From Cryomorphaceae bacterium (GTDB lineage Bacteria > Bacteroidota > Bacteroidia > Flavobacteriales > Schleiferiaceae): a DNA stretch of 64,000 nucleotides. Position numbers and translations under genes: made by a program. The stretch spans positions 1 through 64,000 of the forward strand of contig JAHEGI010000022.1 in assembly GCA_024639785.1 (NCBI GenBank). The letters are read 5' to 3'. Positions 1 to 7,454 of the stretch are shown here, one piece after another. Under the pieces are notes generated by a model. It worked only from the letters and a program-made list of their open reading frames with translations, had not been told where the DNA came from and searched no databases. The number at the start of each line of letters is the position of its first letter. Within the stretch, counting starts at the first letter, position 1.

Positions 1-10
1 CTGAGCACCC

Positions 11-18
11 TACCTTTA
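11..18 (+). promoter_or_regulatory. Putative -7 promoter element of the sialidase-like gene
   Basis: TACCTTTA matches the Bacteroidota -7 element TAnnTTTG at seven of eight positions. It ends only 4 nt before the ATG, so the transcript would have almost no leader. The -33 region lies outside the window. Confidence 0.45.
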
Positions 19-22
19 GGGA

Positions 23-1348
23 ATGCGTCGCTACACCCTCCTCATAGCCAGCTTGTTGTCTTTTATGGCAGGCGCCCAGCAGTCCCTGCATTGGTTGCCC
101 AAGGAAACACTTTCTACTTCTATGGCGGCCAACCGTCCTCGGGTTACTTCGAACGCCTACGACATGCCGGTGGTTATTTGGGGGGAGGGCTCTAACCTTG
201 TTGCAGGTGTTGGGACTCAATTCTTTTTTGACCGAGTGGACACCCTTAACCTTCCGGGCCAAATGGTCTCCATCTCCTACTGGCATGGGCCCGAATTGGC
301 CGGAACAGGTGACACACTGTATGCCGTGTACAAAGAGGCTCCTGAGACGGATACCTCGCACCACATATACTGCGTGGCTACGTTTGACGGCGGTCTAAAC
401 TGGATGGCTCCCCGACGGGTGGATTTTATTGGAAACCACATGGGGCGCCTGCCGACGGTGGCGAAGGGTCCCGGAGGCCATCCGGTCGTGGCCTTCATGC
501 ATTCCGACCTAAACTACATGGAGCCTCAATGGGTGATTGCGACGAGTTCGGACTATGGCCAAACCTTCAGTGCGCCCGTTCAAGTAAGTGGCGACAACGG
601 CCCCACAGCGGAAGCATGCGACTGCTGCCCGGCGGCGCTGGCGGTCACGGGGTCGATGGTGCATTTGGCCTACCGAGACAACCTGTCCAATGTGCGGAAT
701 ATTCGAGTCGCCAGTGGCCTGTGGCAGGACAGCGTTTATACCTCGATGAACGTGGATCCTCAAATATGGACCGTCAATGCCTGTCCCGCCTCGGGTCCAG
801 ACATGGCTGCCCTCGGGGACAGCCTCTATGCCACTTTTTTGAACGCCTCCCAATCGGATGACGTCTTCCTCTCGCGCTGGCAGCATGGAGACAGTGCCGT
901 AACTGTGCACCAAATTTCTCCGTCCTCAGTCGCCCAGAATTACCCGCGCATCGACGCGCAGCTATGGAATGACGGCAGCTTTACACGTAGTTCAGTCTGG
1001 AAAAGTGGTGCGGGCACTCAAGCAAAAATCCAGGCCAAAATTGAACACTGGGGCCTGCCTTTCTCGGTGGATTTGGATACCGGCACGGTCAATGTGCCCG
1101 ACGTCGCGGTAAGCGGTCAGGGGGTTTACTTTGTCTGGCACGAAGTGCTCCAAAAGCGCATCTACCTCCAGCGCGCCTACTTCCAAGGTATCGGCGTGGA
1201 CGAGGTTCCTTCTTTAACGGACCGAATGCTCACCCACATTTTCGACCTCCAAGGCCGGCAGGTGTCCCCCGGCCGTCTCCCCGCTGGCGTCTATGTTTTC
1301 TGGTACTCGGACGGGTCGTTTGAGAAAAGGCTCATCCGAGAGAAGTAA
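23..1348 (+). CDS. Secreted Asp-box (BNR/sialidase-like) protein with T9SS-type C-terminal tail
   Basis: A 441-residue protein beginning with a signal peptide (MRRYTLLIASLLSFMAGAQ). Two Asp-box repeats of the sialidase superfamily are visible, TFDGGLNW near residue 124 and SSDYGQTF near residue 175, so the middle probably folds as a beta-propeller. An unusual CDCCP cluster follows near residue 200. The last 40 or so residues (IFDLQGRQV ... AGVYVFW ... KRLI) look like a type A T9SS sorting domain, although the usual SPNP start is not obvious. Seen: signal, Asp boxes, tail. Known: Asp-box proteins include sialidases and many non-enzymatic propellers. Inferred: surface or secreted protein exported by T9SS. 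True sialidase activity is not supported, because I see no clear RIP motif or arginine triad. Confidence 0.72.
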   Translation: MRRYTLLIASLLSFMAGAQQSLHWLPKETLSTSMAANRPRVTSNAYDMPVVIWGEGSNLVAGVGTQFFFDRVDTLNLPGQMVSISYWHGPELAGTGDTLYAVYKEAPETDTSHHIYCVATFDGGLNWMAPRRVDFIGNHMGRLPTVAKGPGGHPVVAFMHSDLNYMEPQWVIATSSDYGQTFSAPVQVSGDNGPTAEACDCCPAALAVTGSMVHLAYRDNLSNVRNIRVASGLWQDSVYTSMNVDPQIWTVNACPASGPDMAALGDSLYATFLNASQSDDVFLSRWQHGDSAVTVHQISPSSVAQNYPRIDAQLWNDGSFTRSSVWKSGAGTQAKIQAKIEHWGLPFSVDLDTGTVNVPDVAVSGQGVYFVWHEVLQKRIYLQRAYFQGIGVDEVPSLTDRMLTHIFDLQGRQVSPGRLPAGVYVFWYSDGSFEKRLIREK

Positions 1349-1421
1349 TGCCTTACACCATTTCATAGAGCCGGAATGCCTCGCTGCGCTCGGCGGACCG
1401 GTGGGGGAGGCTTTACTAGGC

Positions 1422-1452
1422 AAGCCCTCCCGCTGCGCGGCATGGGCTTTTT
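1422..1452 (+). terminator. Probable intrinsic terminator after the sialidase-like gene
   Basis: A nested hairpin: AAGCCC pairs with GGGCTT and inside it CCGC pairs with GCGG, followed by a short T run. It lies 74 nt downstream of the stop codon. The rest of the stretch from the stop to about 1490 is GC-rich and holds no gene that I can support. Confidence 0.45.
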
Positions 1453-1490
1453 CTATTCCCCCTTTCGCTCATGCGCGCATGGCTTATGGG

Positions 1491-1523
1491 AAATAAAAAA
1501 AGCCCAGGTCTTTGACCTGGGCT
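1491..1523 (-). terminator. Intrinsic terminator of the initiator tRNA gene
   Basis: On the minus strand AAGCCCAGGTC and GACCTGGGCTT form a perfect stem of at least 10 bp with a 3-nt loop, followed by a run of seven T and TATTT. It starts 7 nt beyond the tRNA 3' end. Confidence 0.85.
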
Positions 1524-1530
1524 TGCCTAG

Positions 1531-1603
1531 TAGCGGGGGCCGGACTCGAACCGACGGCCTTCGGGTTATGAGCCCGACGAGCTACCAACTGCTCCACCCC
1601 GCG
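1531..1603 (-). tRNA. Initiator tRNA-fMet (CAT)
   Basis: Reads CGCGGGGTGGAGCAG at the 5' end, with anticodon CAT in an anticodon stem that carries the three consecutive G-C pairs (GGG/CCC) diagnostic of initiators. The first base C1 faces U72, so the acceptor end has the unpaired 1:72 position required for formylation. Length is 73 nt; CCA is not encoded. The closest standard is the E. coli initiator, from which it differs mainly by a D-loop one base shorter and U72 instead of A72. It is a single-gene unit with its own promoter and terminator. Confidence 0.95.
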
Positions 1604-1613
1604 ATGTGGACGA

Positions 1614-1621
1614 CAAAAGTA
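1614..1621 (-). promoter_or_regulatory. -7 promoter element of tRNA-fMet
   Basis: TACTTTTG on the minus strand, a perfect TAnnTTTG, ending 10 nt upstream of the mature tRNA 5' end. Because a tRNA must be transcribed from upstream of this end, it calibrates the start-site distance to less than 10 nt after the element. Confidence 0.7.
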
Positions 1622-1691
1622 CAACATTTCATCCAAACGCCCTCTATCAACCGCTGTGTCTGAGAAAATGCGTTGAACTACCTTCAAGCCC

Positions 1692-2171
1692 GTGAATGAC
1701 AAGGAGATATACGATTTTTCTGCCTCGATAGAGCGACTGCCGGGGGATTGGGCTTGGGATTTCGTGGAGGTTCCGGCGGAGATTTTAGCGGAAATCCGGA
1801 CCAAAAAGTGGAAACGGCTATGTGTTTCTATTCACGACATGCCCGAATACTCCTGTGCTTTGCTCCCCTTGTCGGGAGGGAGGCGCGGGATCATGCTCAG
1901 TCAGGCTCGGCAAAAAGAACTCGGCCTATTTCTTGGCGCGTGGGTCCAGCTTCGGATGTGGGAAGACCGATCTAAGTATGGAATGCCGGTGCCCGAGGAG
2001 CTCGCGGAGCTTTTTGAATTTGATCCGGCCATTGAAACCGCCTTTGAGAAATTACTTCCCGGGCGCCGGAGAAACTACCTCCACCACATCGCTTCGGCGA
2101 AAACGGAAGCCACTCGGACCAAACGCGTCTTAAAGCTCCTAAAAGATTTGGGCATAGAAAGCGTGGGTTAA
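1692..2171 (+). CDS. YdeI/OmpD-associated family protein (DUF1905 plus OmdA-type C-terminus)
   Basis: 159 residues. The N-terminal half has the DUF1905 beta-barrel pattern (FSASIERLPGDWAWDFVEVP). The C-terminal half carries the OmdA/YdeI hallmark PGRRRNYLHHIASAKTEATR followed by a basic helix. The biochemical function of this family is not established. The start is a GTG; no ATG in frame lies upstream, and a candidate -7 element TACCTTCA (1679-1686) ends 5 nt before it. It stands alone between the tRNA and era, and its 3' end is 35 nt from the era start codon. Confidence 0.8.
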   Translation: MNDKEIYDFSASIERLPGDWAWDFVEVPAEILAEIRTKKWKRLCVSIHDMPEYSCALLPLSGGRRGIMLSQARQKELGLFLGAWVQLRMWEDRSKYGMPVPEELAELFEFDPAIETAFEKLLPGRRRNYLHHIASAKTEATRTKRVLKLLKDLGIESVG

Positions 2172-2194
2172 GCGTTTAGGCGGATAAAAACCCC

Positions 2195-2202
2195 GACCTT
2201 TG
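2195..2202 (+). promoter_or_regulatory. Putative -7 element for era-der
   Basis: GACCTTTG (one mismatch to TAnnTTTG), ending 4 nt before the era ATG, which implies a leaderless message. Confidence 0.5.
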
Positions 2203-2206
2203 CCCC

Positions 2207-3103
2207 ATGGAAAAAGCCCACAAAGCCGGTTTTGTCAACCTCATTGGACATCCCAATGTGGGCAAGTCGACCTTAACCAATGCTTTGGTCGGGGAGCGCC
2301 TAAACATCATCACGCCAAAAGCGCAAACGACACGCCACCGCATTTTTGGCATCTTGAATGGGGAAACCCCAGCATTTGATTACCAGCTTGTATTTAGTGA
2401 TACCCCGGGGGTTTTAGATCCCGCCTATGCCCTGCAGGAAACGATGCTGACGGCGGTCAAGACGGCATTTGATGATGCGGACATCTTTCTGTACGTGGTA
2501 GAGTTGGGTGAAGGCCCTTTAAAGAATGAACAGTTTTTTAAGGCGCTCCAAGAGTCCCAACTCCCAGTTCTCCTGCTCTTAAACAAGGTAGACCTGCACG
2601 ATCAAGAAAGATTGGAGCGCGAGACAGCGCTTTGGACGACCTGGATGCCCAAAGCGGAGATAATCCCGATTTCGGCTTTGACAAAATTCAATTTGGACTA
2701 CGTGCTGAATCGGATTCTGCAGCTACTTCCGGAGAGTCCCGCATACTTCGAAAAAGGACAGTTAACCGATCGTTCTGAGCGCTTTGTAACCTCGGAAATC
2801 ATTCGCGAACAGGTGCTTATGAATTATTCCAAAGAGATCCCTTACTCGGTGGAAGTAGGGATTGATACCTTTGTCGAAGAAGATAAAATCATTAAGATTC
2901 GTGCAGTCCTTTATGTAGCACGAGACTCTCAAAAAGGAATTTTAATAGGTCATAAGGGTTCTGCGTTGAAACGAGTGGGCATTGGTGCTCGCAAGCGGAT
3001 GCAAGACTTTTTTCAAAAACATGTGCACTTGGAGCTTTATGTGAAGGTGCAAGCAGACTGGCGGAATGACCGCAGCAAACTCAAACGCTTCGGATACGAA
3101 TGA
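2207..3103 (+). CDS. era: GTPase Era
   Basis: 298 residues, normal length for Era. Residues 14-21 form the P-loop GHPNVGKS, the G3 motif is DTPG near residue 66, and NKVD near 124 is the G4 motif. The C-terminal third holds the KH RNA-binding domain (IGHKGSALKRVG). Era binds the 3' end of 16S rRNA and helps mature the 30S subunit in the cytoplasm. Its stop overlaps the start of der by 4 nt (ATGA), so the two GTPases are translationally coupled and share a promoter just upstream. Confidence 0.97.
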   Translation: MEKAHKAGFVNLIGHPNVGKSTLTNALVGERLNIITPKAQTTRHRIFGILNGETPAFDYQLVFSDTPGVLDPAYALQETMLTAVKTAFDDADIFLYVVELGEGPLKNEQFFKALQESQLPVLLLLNKVDLHDQERLERETALWTTWMPKAEIIPISALTKFNLDYVLNRILQLLPESPAYFEKGQLTDRSERFVTSEIIREQVLMNYSKEIPYSVEVGIDTFVEEDKIIKIRAVLYVARDSQKGILIGHKGSALKRVGIGARKRMQDFFQKHVHLELYVKVQADWRNDRSKLKRFGYE

Positions 3104-4419
3104 AATCGCTTGTAGCTATTGTCGGACGCCCCAATGTGGGCAAATCGACTTTTTTTAACCGTTTAGTTCAACGTCGTGACGCCATTGTCGATGCGATTGC
3201 CGGGGTAACCCGAGATCGCCACTATGGCCATAGCGAATGGGTAGGAAAGCACTTTAATATTGTGGACACAGGCGGTTACGTCGAAGGTTCTGATGACATT
3301 TTTGAGGGTCAAATTCGCAAGCAAGTGGAGGCGGCCTTGATGGAGTGTGATGCAATCCTTTTCCTAGTGGATGTGGAGGATGGAATCACCCATGACGACA
3401 AAGAAATTGCGGCGATGCTTCGTCGCCAAGACAAGCCTGTAGTTTTGGTGGCTAATAAGGTTGACAATCATCAGCGCGCCGCCGATGCAGCGGAGTTCTA
3501 CTCCTTGGGTCTTGGCGAGCCCATTTGCATGTCCAGTATAAATGGGAGTGGAACCGGTGAAGTGCTCGATGCCCTAATGCACCACATCCCGGAAACTCAG
3601 GAAGGAGAAAGCACAGATGATCCTTGGGACGGCTTGCCAAAATTGGCCATCGTTGGTCGTCCAAATGTGGGCAAGTCTAGCTTGACCAATGCCTTGTTCG
3701 AAGAGGAAAAAAGCATTGTGACGGACATAGCCGGCACCACCAGGGATACTGTAAATGCGCATTTCAATAAGTTCGGTTTAGAATTCCTTTTGCTGGATAC
3801 CGCAGGCCTCCGGAAGAAAGGAAAGGTGAACCAGGACTTGGAATTCTACAGCAACATGCGAAGCATTCGTACGATCGAAGAATCGGATGTTTGCATTCTC
3901 GTCATTGATGCCACGCAAGGGTTCGAAGCCCAAGATCTGTCCATCCTCAACGTTATTGAGAAAAACAATAAGGGCTTGGTCATTTTGGTGAACAAATGGG
4001 ACTTGGTCGAAAAGGACCACAAGTCCATGGATGAATACAAGAAAATCATCTTGGAGCGCACCAAACCTTTTGTCGACATTCCGGTCATCTTCACCTCGGC
4101 TATTACCAAACAGCGGGTGCTAAAAGGCATCGAAGAGGCGATGGAAGTATACAAACGCCGCAGTAGCCGAATCACGACTTCGAAGCTCAATGATGAGATG
4201 CTGCCAATTGTCAAGCACATGCCGCCGCCCATCTACAAGGGCAAGGAGGTGAAGATCAAATACATAACTCAGCTCCCAACGCATTATCCTCAATTCGTCT
4301 ACTTCTGCAACTTGCCCCAATATGTGAAAGAGCCGTACCAGCGGTATGTCGAAAATCAAATGCGGAAACATTATGACTTTTCGGGCGTGCCGATTGTTAT
4401 CTACTTCAGAAAGAAATAA
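3100..4419 (+). CDS. der: GTPase Der (EngA), double-domain ribosome assembly factor
   Basis: 439 residues with two tandem G domains, each with GRPNVGKS (residues 9-16 and about 185-192), followed by the KH-like C-terminal domain (PPPIYKGKEVKIKYITQ). The DTGG and DTAG G3 motifs and two NK[VW]D G4 motifs are intact. Der acts in 50S subunit maturation. It follows era in a two-gene operon. Its stop lies only 8 nt from the stop of the convergent gldA, leaving no room for a separate terminator. Confidence 0.97.
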   Translation: MKSLVAIVGRPNVGKSTFFNRLVQRRDAIVDAIAGVTRDRHYGHSEWVGKHFNIVDTGGYVEGSDDIFEGQIRKQVEAALMECDAILFLVDVEDGITHDDKEIAAMLRRQDKPVVLVANKVDNHQRAADAAEFYSLGLGEPICMSSINGSGTGEVLDALMHHIPETQEGESTDDPWDGLPKLAIVGRPNVGKSSLTNALFEEEKSIVTDIAGTTRDTVNAHFNKFGLEFLLLDTAGLRKKGKVNQDLEFYSNMRSIRTIEESDVCILVIDATQGFEAQDLSILNVIEKNNKGLVILVNKWDLVEKDHKSMDEYKKIILERTKPFVDIPVIFTSAITKQRVLKGIEEAMEVYKRRSSRITTSKLNDEMLPIVKHMPPPIYKGKEVKIKYITQLPTHYPQFVYFCNLPQYVKEPYQRYVENQMRKHYDFSGVPIVIYFRKK

Positions 4420-4427
4420 GGAAATTT

Positions 4428-5126
4428 TTACGCAGTAGCAAGACGGAACGCCGCTTCCAAATTTTCGCTTCCCTGAGGGGCGAATTCTTGAATGCTTGCT
4501 TCGCGCACAATTTTGCCTTGGCGAATAAAAATCACTCGATCGCAGAGGGCCTCGACCTCTTGCATGATATGTGTGGAAAGCAAGACGGTTTTGTTGGCTC
4601 CTACCCGGCGAATTAATTTTCGAATTTCGACCAATTGGTTTGGATCCAAGCCGGTGGTGGGCTCGTCTAGAATCAGCACCTCGGGGTCATGCACAAGGGC
4701 AGCAGCAAGACCGACTCGCTGGCGATATCCTTTAGAAAGCTGTTTTATCTGCTTGTGCCTTTCGGGTTCTAAGCCAACTTCAAGGATACGTGCCTCTACG
4801 GAGGATTTATCCGCTCCGTATAGTTCGGCAACGAATTCCAAAAACTCCGTAACAAACATATCCTGGTACAGGGGATTGTGCTCGGGTAAGTAGCCCACTC
4901 TTTGACGAACTTCTAGGGACTCTTTGGCGCAATCCAATCCACATACGGTGGCGGAACCCTCACTTGCGGGTAGGTAGCCGGTCAAAATTTTCATCAGAGT
5001 GCTCTTCCCTGCACCATTCGGACCGAGCAGGCCAACGATCTGGCCATTGGCCAGATTCAAACTGACGCCATCCAGCGCTTTTTGGCTACCGTATGCTTTC
5101 CCTAGGCCGGTGGTTTGAATCGCCAT
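4428..5126 (-). CDS. gldA: GldA-like ABC transporter ATP-binding protein
   Basis: 232 residues with one complete ABC ATPase domain: Walker A GPNGAGKS (residues 34-41), signature LSKGYRQRV, Walker B VLILDEPTTGLDP and the switch histidine in STHIMQEVEA. The sequence from the P-loop through GYLPEHNPLY and the signature is very like GldA of gliding Bacteroidota, which with GldF and GldG forms an ABC transporter needed for gliding. GldA is usually nearly 300 residues; this copy lacks the C-terminal extension. gldFG are not in the window. The call is well supported at family level and likely at orthologue level. Confidence 0.82.
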   Translation of the reverse strand: MAIQTTGLGKAYGSQKALDGVSLNLANGQIVGLLGPNGAGKSTLMKILTGYLPASEGSATVCGLDCAKESLEVRQRVGYLPEHNPLYQDMFVTEFLEFVAELYGADKSSVEARILEVGLEPERHKQIKQLSKGYRQRVGLAAALVHDPEVLILDEPTTGLDPNQLVEIRKLIRRVGANKTVLLSTHIMQEVEALCDRVIFIRQGKIVREASIQEFAPQGSENLEAAFRLATA

Positions 5127-5128
5127 AA

Positions 5129-5623
5129 TTATTTGTCTCTAAGAAGGATTAACCAGGTAGCCCAGCCCCCTGCAGCTTGCAAAGCGGCATGTGTTTTGGC
5201 TCGATAGCTATAGCATTCCAAGTATACCGGATCAGAAAATAGCCCTTTATTCGTGCTCAAAAGCATGACGCGCTGGTCCCTCATGGGATGGTACGTTTTA
5301 AGCAGATCATACACGACGGTGACCGGGCCAAAAAAGACTCCGCCGAAGAAATTATGCCATTCTCGGCCGCGCAATCGTGCATCATTGTAAGCGCGCAGAC
5401 AAGCGTCGACGTCGTCCAAAGCAGGAGCGTCTTCGTCATACCCAAGGTGGCTCACATCCTTCAAAGGGATGCGATAACGCTGACCTTGGACTTCAAAAAC
5501 GACATGTCGAGGCTGCAGTTTGAGCAGCTGTCCTTCAAAAATTTGACCTGTTTGCAAGGCAATCAAGTCTTTGGCCCCTAGCGCAAGAGGTAAAAAGGCC
5601 AAAAGGAGTAGAAACTTTTTCAT
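5129..5623 (-). CDS. Conserved secreted hypothetical protein
   Basis: 164 residues from the ATG chosen here, which gives a clean signal peptide (MKKFLLLLAFLPLALGAKD); an in-frame ATG 15 nt upstream is less likely. The N-terminal part (residues 20-60: TGQIFEGQLLKLQ, RIPLKDVSHLGYD) resembles a short beta-rich domain seen in periplasmic proteins of this phylum. A hydrophobic stretch (NFFGGVFFGPVTVVYDLL) and another near the C-terminus may be membrane-associated. Its stop is 2 nt from the gldA start, so the two are probably cotranscribed. I do not recognise a function. Confidence 0.6.
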   Translation of the reverse strand: MKKFLLLLAFLPLALGAKDLIALQTGQIFEGQLLKLQPRHVVFEVQGQRYRIPLKDVSHLGYDEDAPALDDVDACLRAYNDARLRGREWHNFFGGVFFGPVTVVYDLLKTYHPMRDQRVMLLSTNKGLFSDPVYLECYSYRAKTHAALQAAGGWATWLILLRDK

Positions 5624-5653
5624 ATTCATAACGCCCACCGAAAGTAAGGCAGA

Positions 5654-5661
5654 TATCTTTG
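5654..5661 (+). promoter_or_regulatory. -7 promoter element of rsgA-dtd-mazG
   Basis: TATCTTTG, a perfect TAnnTTTG, ending 7 nt before the rsgA ATG. An ATG at 5664 is followed at once by a stop in its frame and is not used. The divergent secreted-protein gene starts 30 nt to the left. Confidence 0.65.
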
Positions 5662-5668
5662 GAATGAA

Positions 5669-6616
5669 ATGACAGGCAGGGTAATCAAATCAACAGGAAG
5701 CTGGTACCGCGTGCAATTGCATGATGGGCCGTCCGTGGATGCACGACTTCGAGGCTCAATGCGTCTGCAAGGCAGCCGTGCGACGAATCCTGTGGCCGTT
5801 GGTGACTTTGTCGAATTAGAGCCCGAATCAGAAGGCCGCTATGCGATTTCGAATGTTTTGGAGCGCAAAAATCACCTGATCCGCCGTTCGGTCAACTTGT
5901 CCAAAAAAACCCAGGTGATTGCCGCAAATATCGATCAAGCCATACTGATTTGTACGATTGCGGAACCCAAAACACTGCTCGGATTCATGGACCGATTTCT
6001 AGCCAGCGCGGAAGCCTACGGCATTCCGGCGCTTCTAGTATTCAATAAAATGGATGTCTACGGCCCAAGCGAAATGGAAGAACTCAGCTATCGAGAAGTA
6101 GCTTACCAGCGTGCTGGCTATCCATGCATGCGAATTTCTGCCGTTAGCGGGGAGGGCATGGACGCCCTTCGCGCCGTGTTGAAGGACAAGGTGACCCTAT
6201 TTTCTGGACATTCTGGCGTAGGGAAGAGTACCCTTGCCAATGCACTGCAGAGTGGATTAGATTTGAGAACAGGTGAGATTTCCAGCGCCCACGGCCAGGG
6301 ACAGCATACAACGACATTTGCCGAAATGCATCCCCTGGATTTTGGAGGCTACTTGATTGATACCCCAGGGATTCGAGGATTTGGGCTAGTCAATATGGAA
6401 AAGGATCAAGTGAGCCACTATTTCCCAGAAATATTCGCCTTGAGCGAGGGGTGTAAATACCATAATTGCACGCATGTAGATGAACCGCAATGCGCCGTAA
6501 TCCATGCCTACGAACAACACCAAATCGCCCCGAGCCGCTATGAAAACTATGTGCACATGTTGAATGGCGATGAGGGAGATGATCCGTATCGACATTCAGA
6601 ATCAAAAGGGGAGTGA
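5669..6616 (+). CDS. rsgA: Ribosome small subunit-dependent GTPase A (RsgA/YjeQ)
   Basis: 315 residues with the circularly permuted GTPase order: G4 (NKMD, about residue 127) precedes G1 (GHSGVGKST, about 180) and G3 (DTPG, about 231). An N-terminal OB fold (residues 1-65) and a C-terminal zinc knuckle with cysteines and histidine (CKYHNCTH, PQC) complete the family architecture. It releases assembly factors from the maturing 30S subunit. Its stop lies 1 nt before the dtd start, so rsgA, dtd and the MazG-like gene form an operon. Confidence 0.96.
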   Translation: MTGRVIKSTGSWYRVQLHDGPSVDARLRGSMRLQGSRATNPVAVGDFVELEPESEGRYAISNVLERKNHLIRRSVNLSKKTQVIAANIDQAILICTIAEPKTLLGFMDRFLASAEAYGIPALLVFNKMDVYGPSEMEELSYREVAYQRAGYPCMRISAVSGEGMDALRAVLKDKVTLFSGHSGVGKSTLANALQSGLDLRTGEISSAHGQGQHTTTFAEMHPLDFGGYLIDTPGIRGFGLVNMEKDQVSHYFPEIFALSEGCKYHNCTHVDEPQCAVIHAYEQHQIAPSRYENYVHMLNGDEGDDPYRHSESKGE

Positions 6617-6617
6617 A

Positions 6618-7070
6618 ATGCGCGTGGTGATTCAAAAAGTCCAAGAGGCCTCCGTTCGAATAGATGGAAAAGTACATGCTGCTATTGGGCCAGGCTTGCT
6701 GATTTTTGCGGGCTGGGAAGCGGAGGACAGCCAAGAAGACAATACGTGGATGGCTCAAAAAATCACAAAAATGAGATTGTTCGAAGACCTAGAGGGCGTC
6801 ATGAACCGCTCCGTGATGGAAGCTGCGGGACAACTATTGGTCATCTCCCAATTCACCTTGCACGCAACCACCAAAAAGGGCAACCGGCCTAGTTATTTCC
6901 GAGCGGCACACCCCCGGATTTCAAAACCGCTGTATGAGGACTTTTTGGACCAACTTTGGAATGCGTCCGATCTCTCCGTGAAGTCGGGAGAATTCGGGGC
7001 GGATATGAAAGTAGCCCTCGTCAATGACGGTCCCGTGACCATCACCATGGACAGCAAAAACAAAGAATAA
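6618..7070 (+). CDS. dtd: D-aminoacyl-tRNA deacylase
   Basis: 150 residues. Starts MRVVIQKVQEASV, the usual beginning of the family, so the ATG at 6618 is preferred to one further upstream inside rsgA. The two active-site motifs SQFTL and GPVT (Gly-cis-Pro) are present. The enzyme removes D-amino acids and glycine from mischarged tRNAs in the cytoplasm. It lies between rsgA and the MazG-like gene with gaps of 1 nt on each side. Confidence 0.96.
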   Translation: MRVVIQKVQEASVRIDGKVHAAIGPGLLIFAGWEAEDSQEDNTWMAQKITKMRLFEDLEGVMNRSVMEAAGQLLVISQFTLHATTKKGNRPSYFRAAHPRISKPLYEDFLDQLWNASDLSVKSGEFGADMKVALVNDGPVTITMDSKNKE

Positions 7071-7071
7071 T

Positions 7072-7404
7072 ATGGAAGCAGCGATTCAATCCTTGCAAAA
7101 AGAAGTAGACACCTGGATTCAAGATTTTGGGGTGCGCTATTTCAATGAACTCACCAATATGGCTCAGCTGACTGAGGAAGTAGGCGAAGTGGCTCGCATC
7201 ATTGCGCGCCGCTACGGGGAGCAATCGGAGAAAGAAAGTGACCGCTCAAAAGATCTTGGGGAAGAGTTGGCCGATGTGCTCTTCGTCACCTTCTGTCTGG
7301 CGAATCAAACAGGCACAGATTTGCAAGCGGCCTTTGACCGAAGAATGGCTGCCAAAGGTGCGCGGGATAAAGAACGTCACGCCAGTAATCCAAAGCTTCG
7401 TTAA
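7072..7404 (+). CDS. MazG-like nucleotide pyrophosphohydrolase
   Basis: 110 residues, a single all-alpha NTP-PPase domain. The metal-binding pattern is complete: EEVGEVAR, then about 25 residues later GEELADVLF. Members hydrolyse nucleoside triphosphates to monophosphates, often as house-cleaning enzymes, but the substrate of this short form is unknown. The ATG lies 1 nt after the dtd stop. Together with dtd it gives the operon a quality-control flavour (inference). Confidence 0.85.
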   Translation: MEAAIQSLQKEVDTWIQDFGVRYFNELTNMAQLTEEVGEVARIIARRYGEQSEKESDRSKDLGEELADVLFVTFCLANQTGTDLQAAFDRRMAAKGARDKERHASNPKLR

Positions 7405-7427
7405 ACAAAGCGAAAAGCCCTCTGCCG

Positions 7428-7435
7428 TACCTTTG
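7428..7435 (+). promoter_or_regulatory. -7 promoter element of the glutaryl-CoA dehydrogenase gene
   Basis: TACCTTTG, a perfect TAnnTTTG, ending 19 nt before the ATG; it gives this gene its own promoter downstream of the MazG-like gene. Confidence 0.65.
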
Positions 7436-7454
7436 CACTCACAATCCTATCGTT

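Noticed and set aside
1349-1490. GC-rich repeats considered as an insertion sequence or REP-like element
   Set aside because: Only local self-complementarity is present; no second copy was noticed in the window, and a terminator explains the hairpin.
5664-5671. ATG at 5664 as the start of rsgA
   Set aside because: It is followed by AAA and TGA in its own frame; the ATG at 5669 opens the full RsgA frame.
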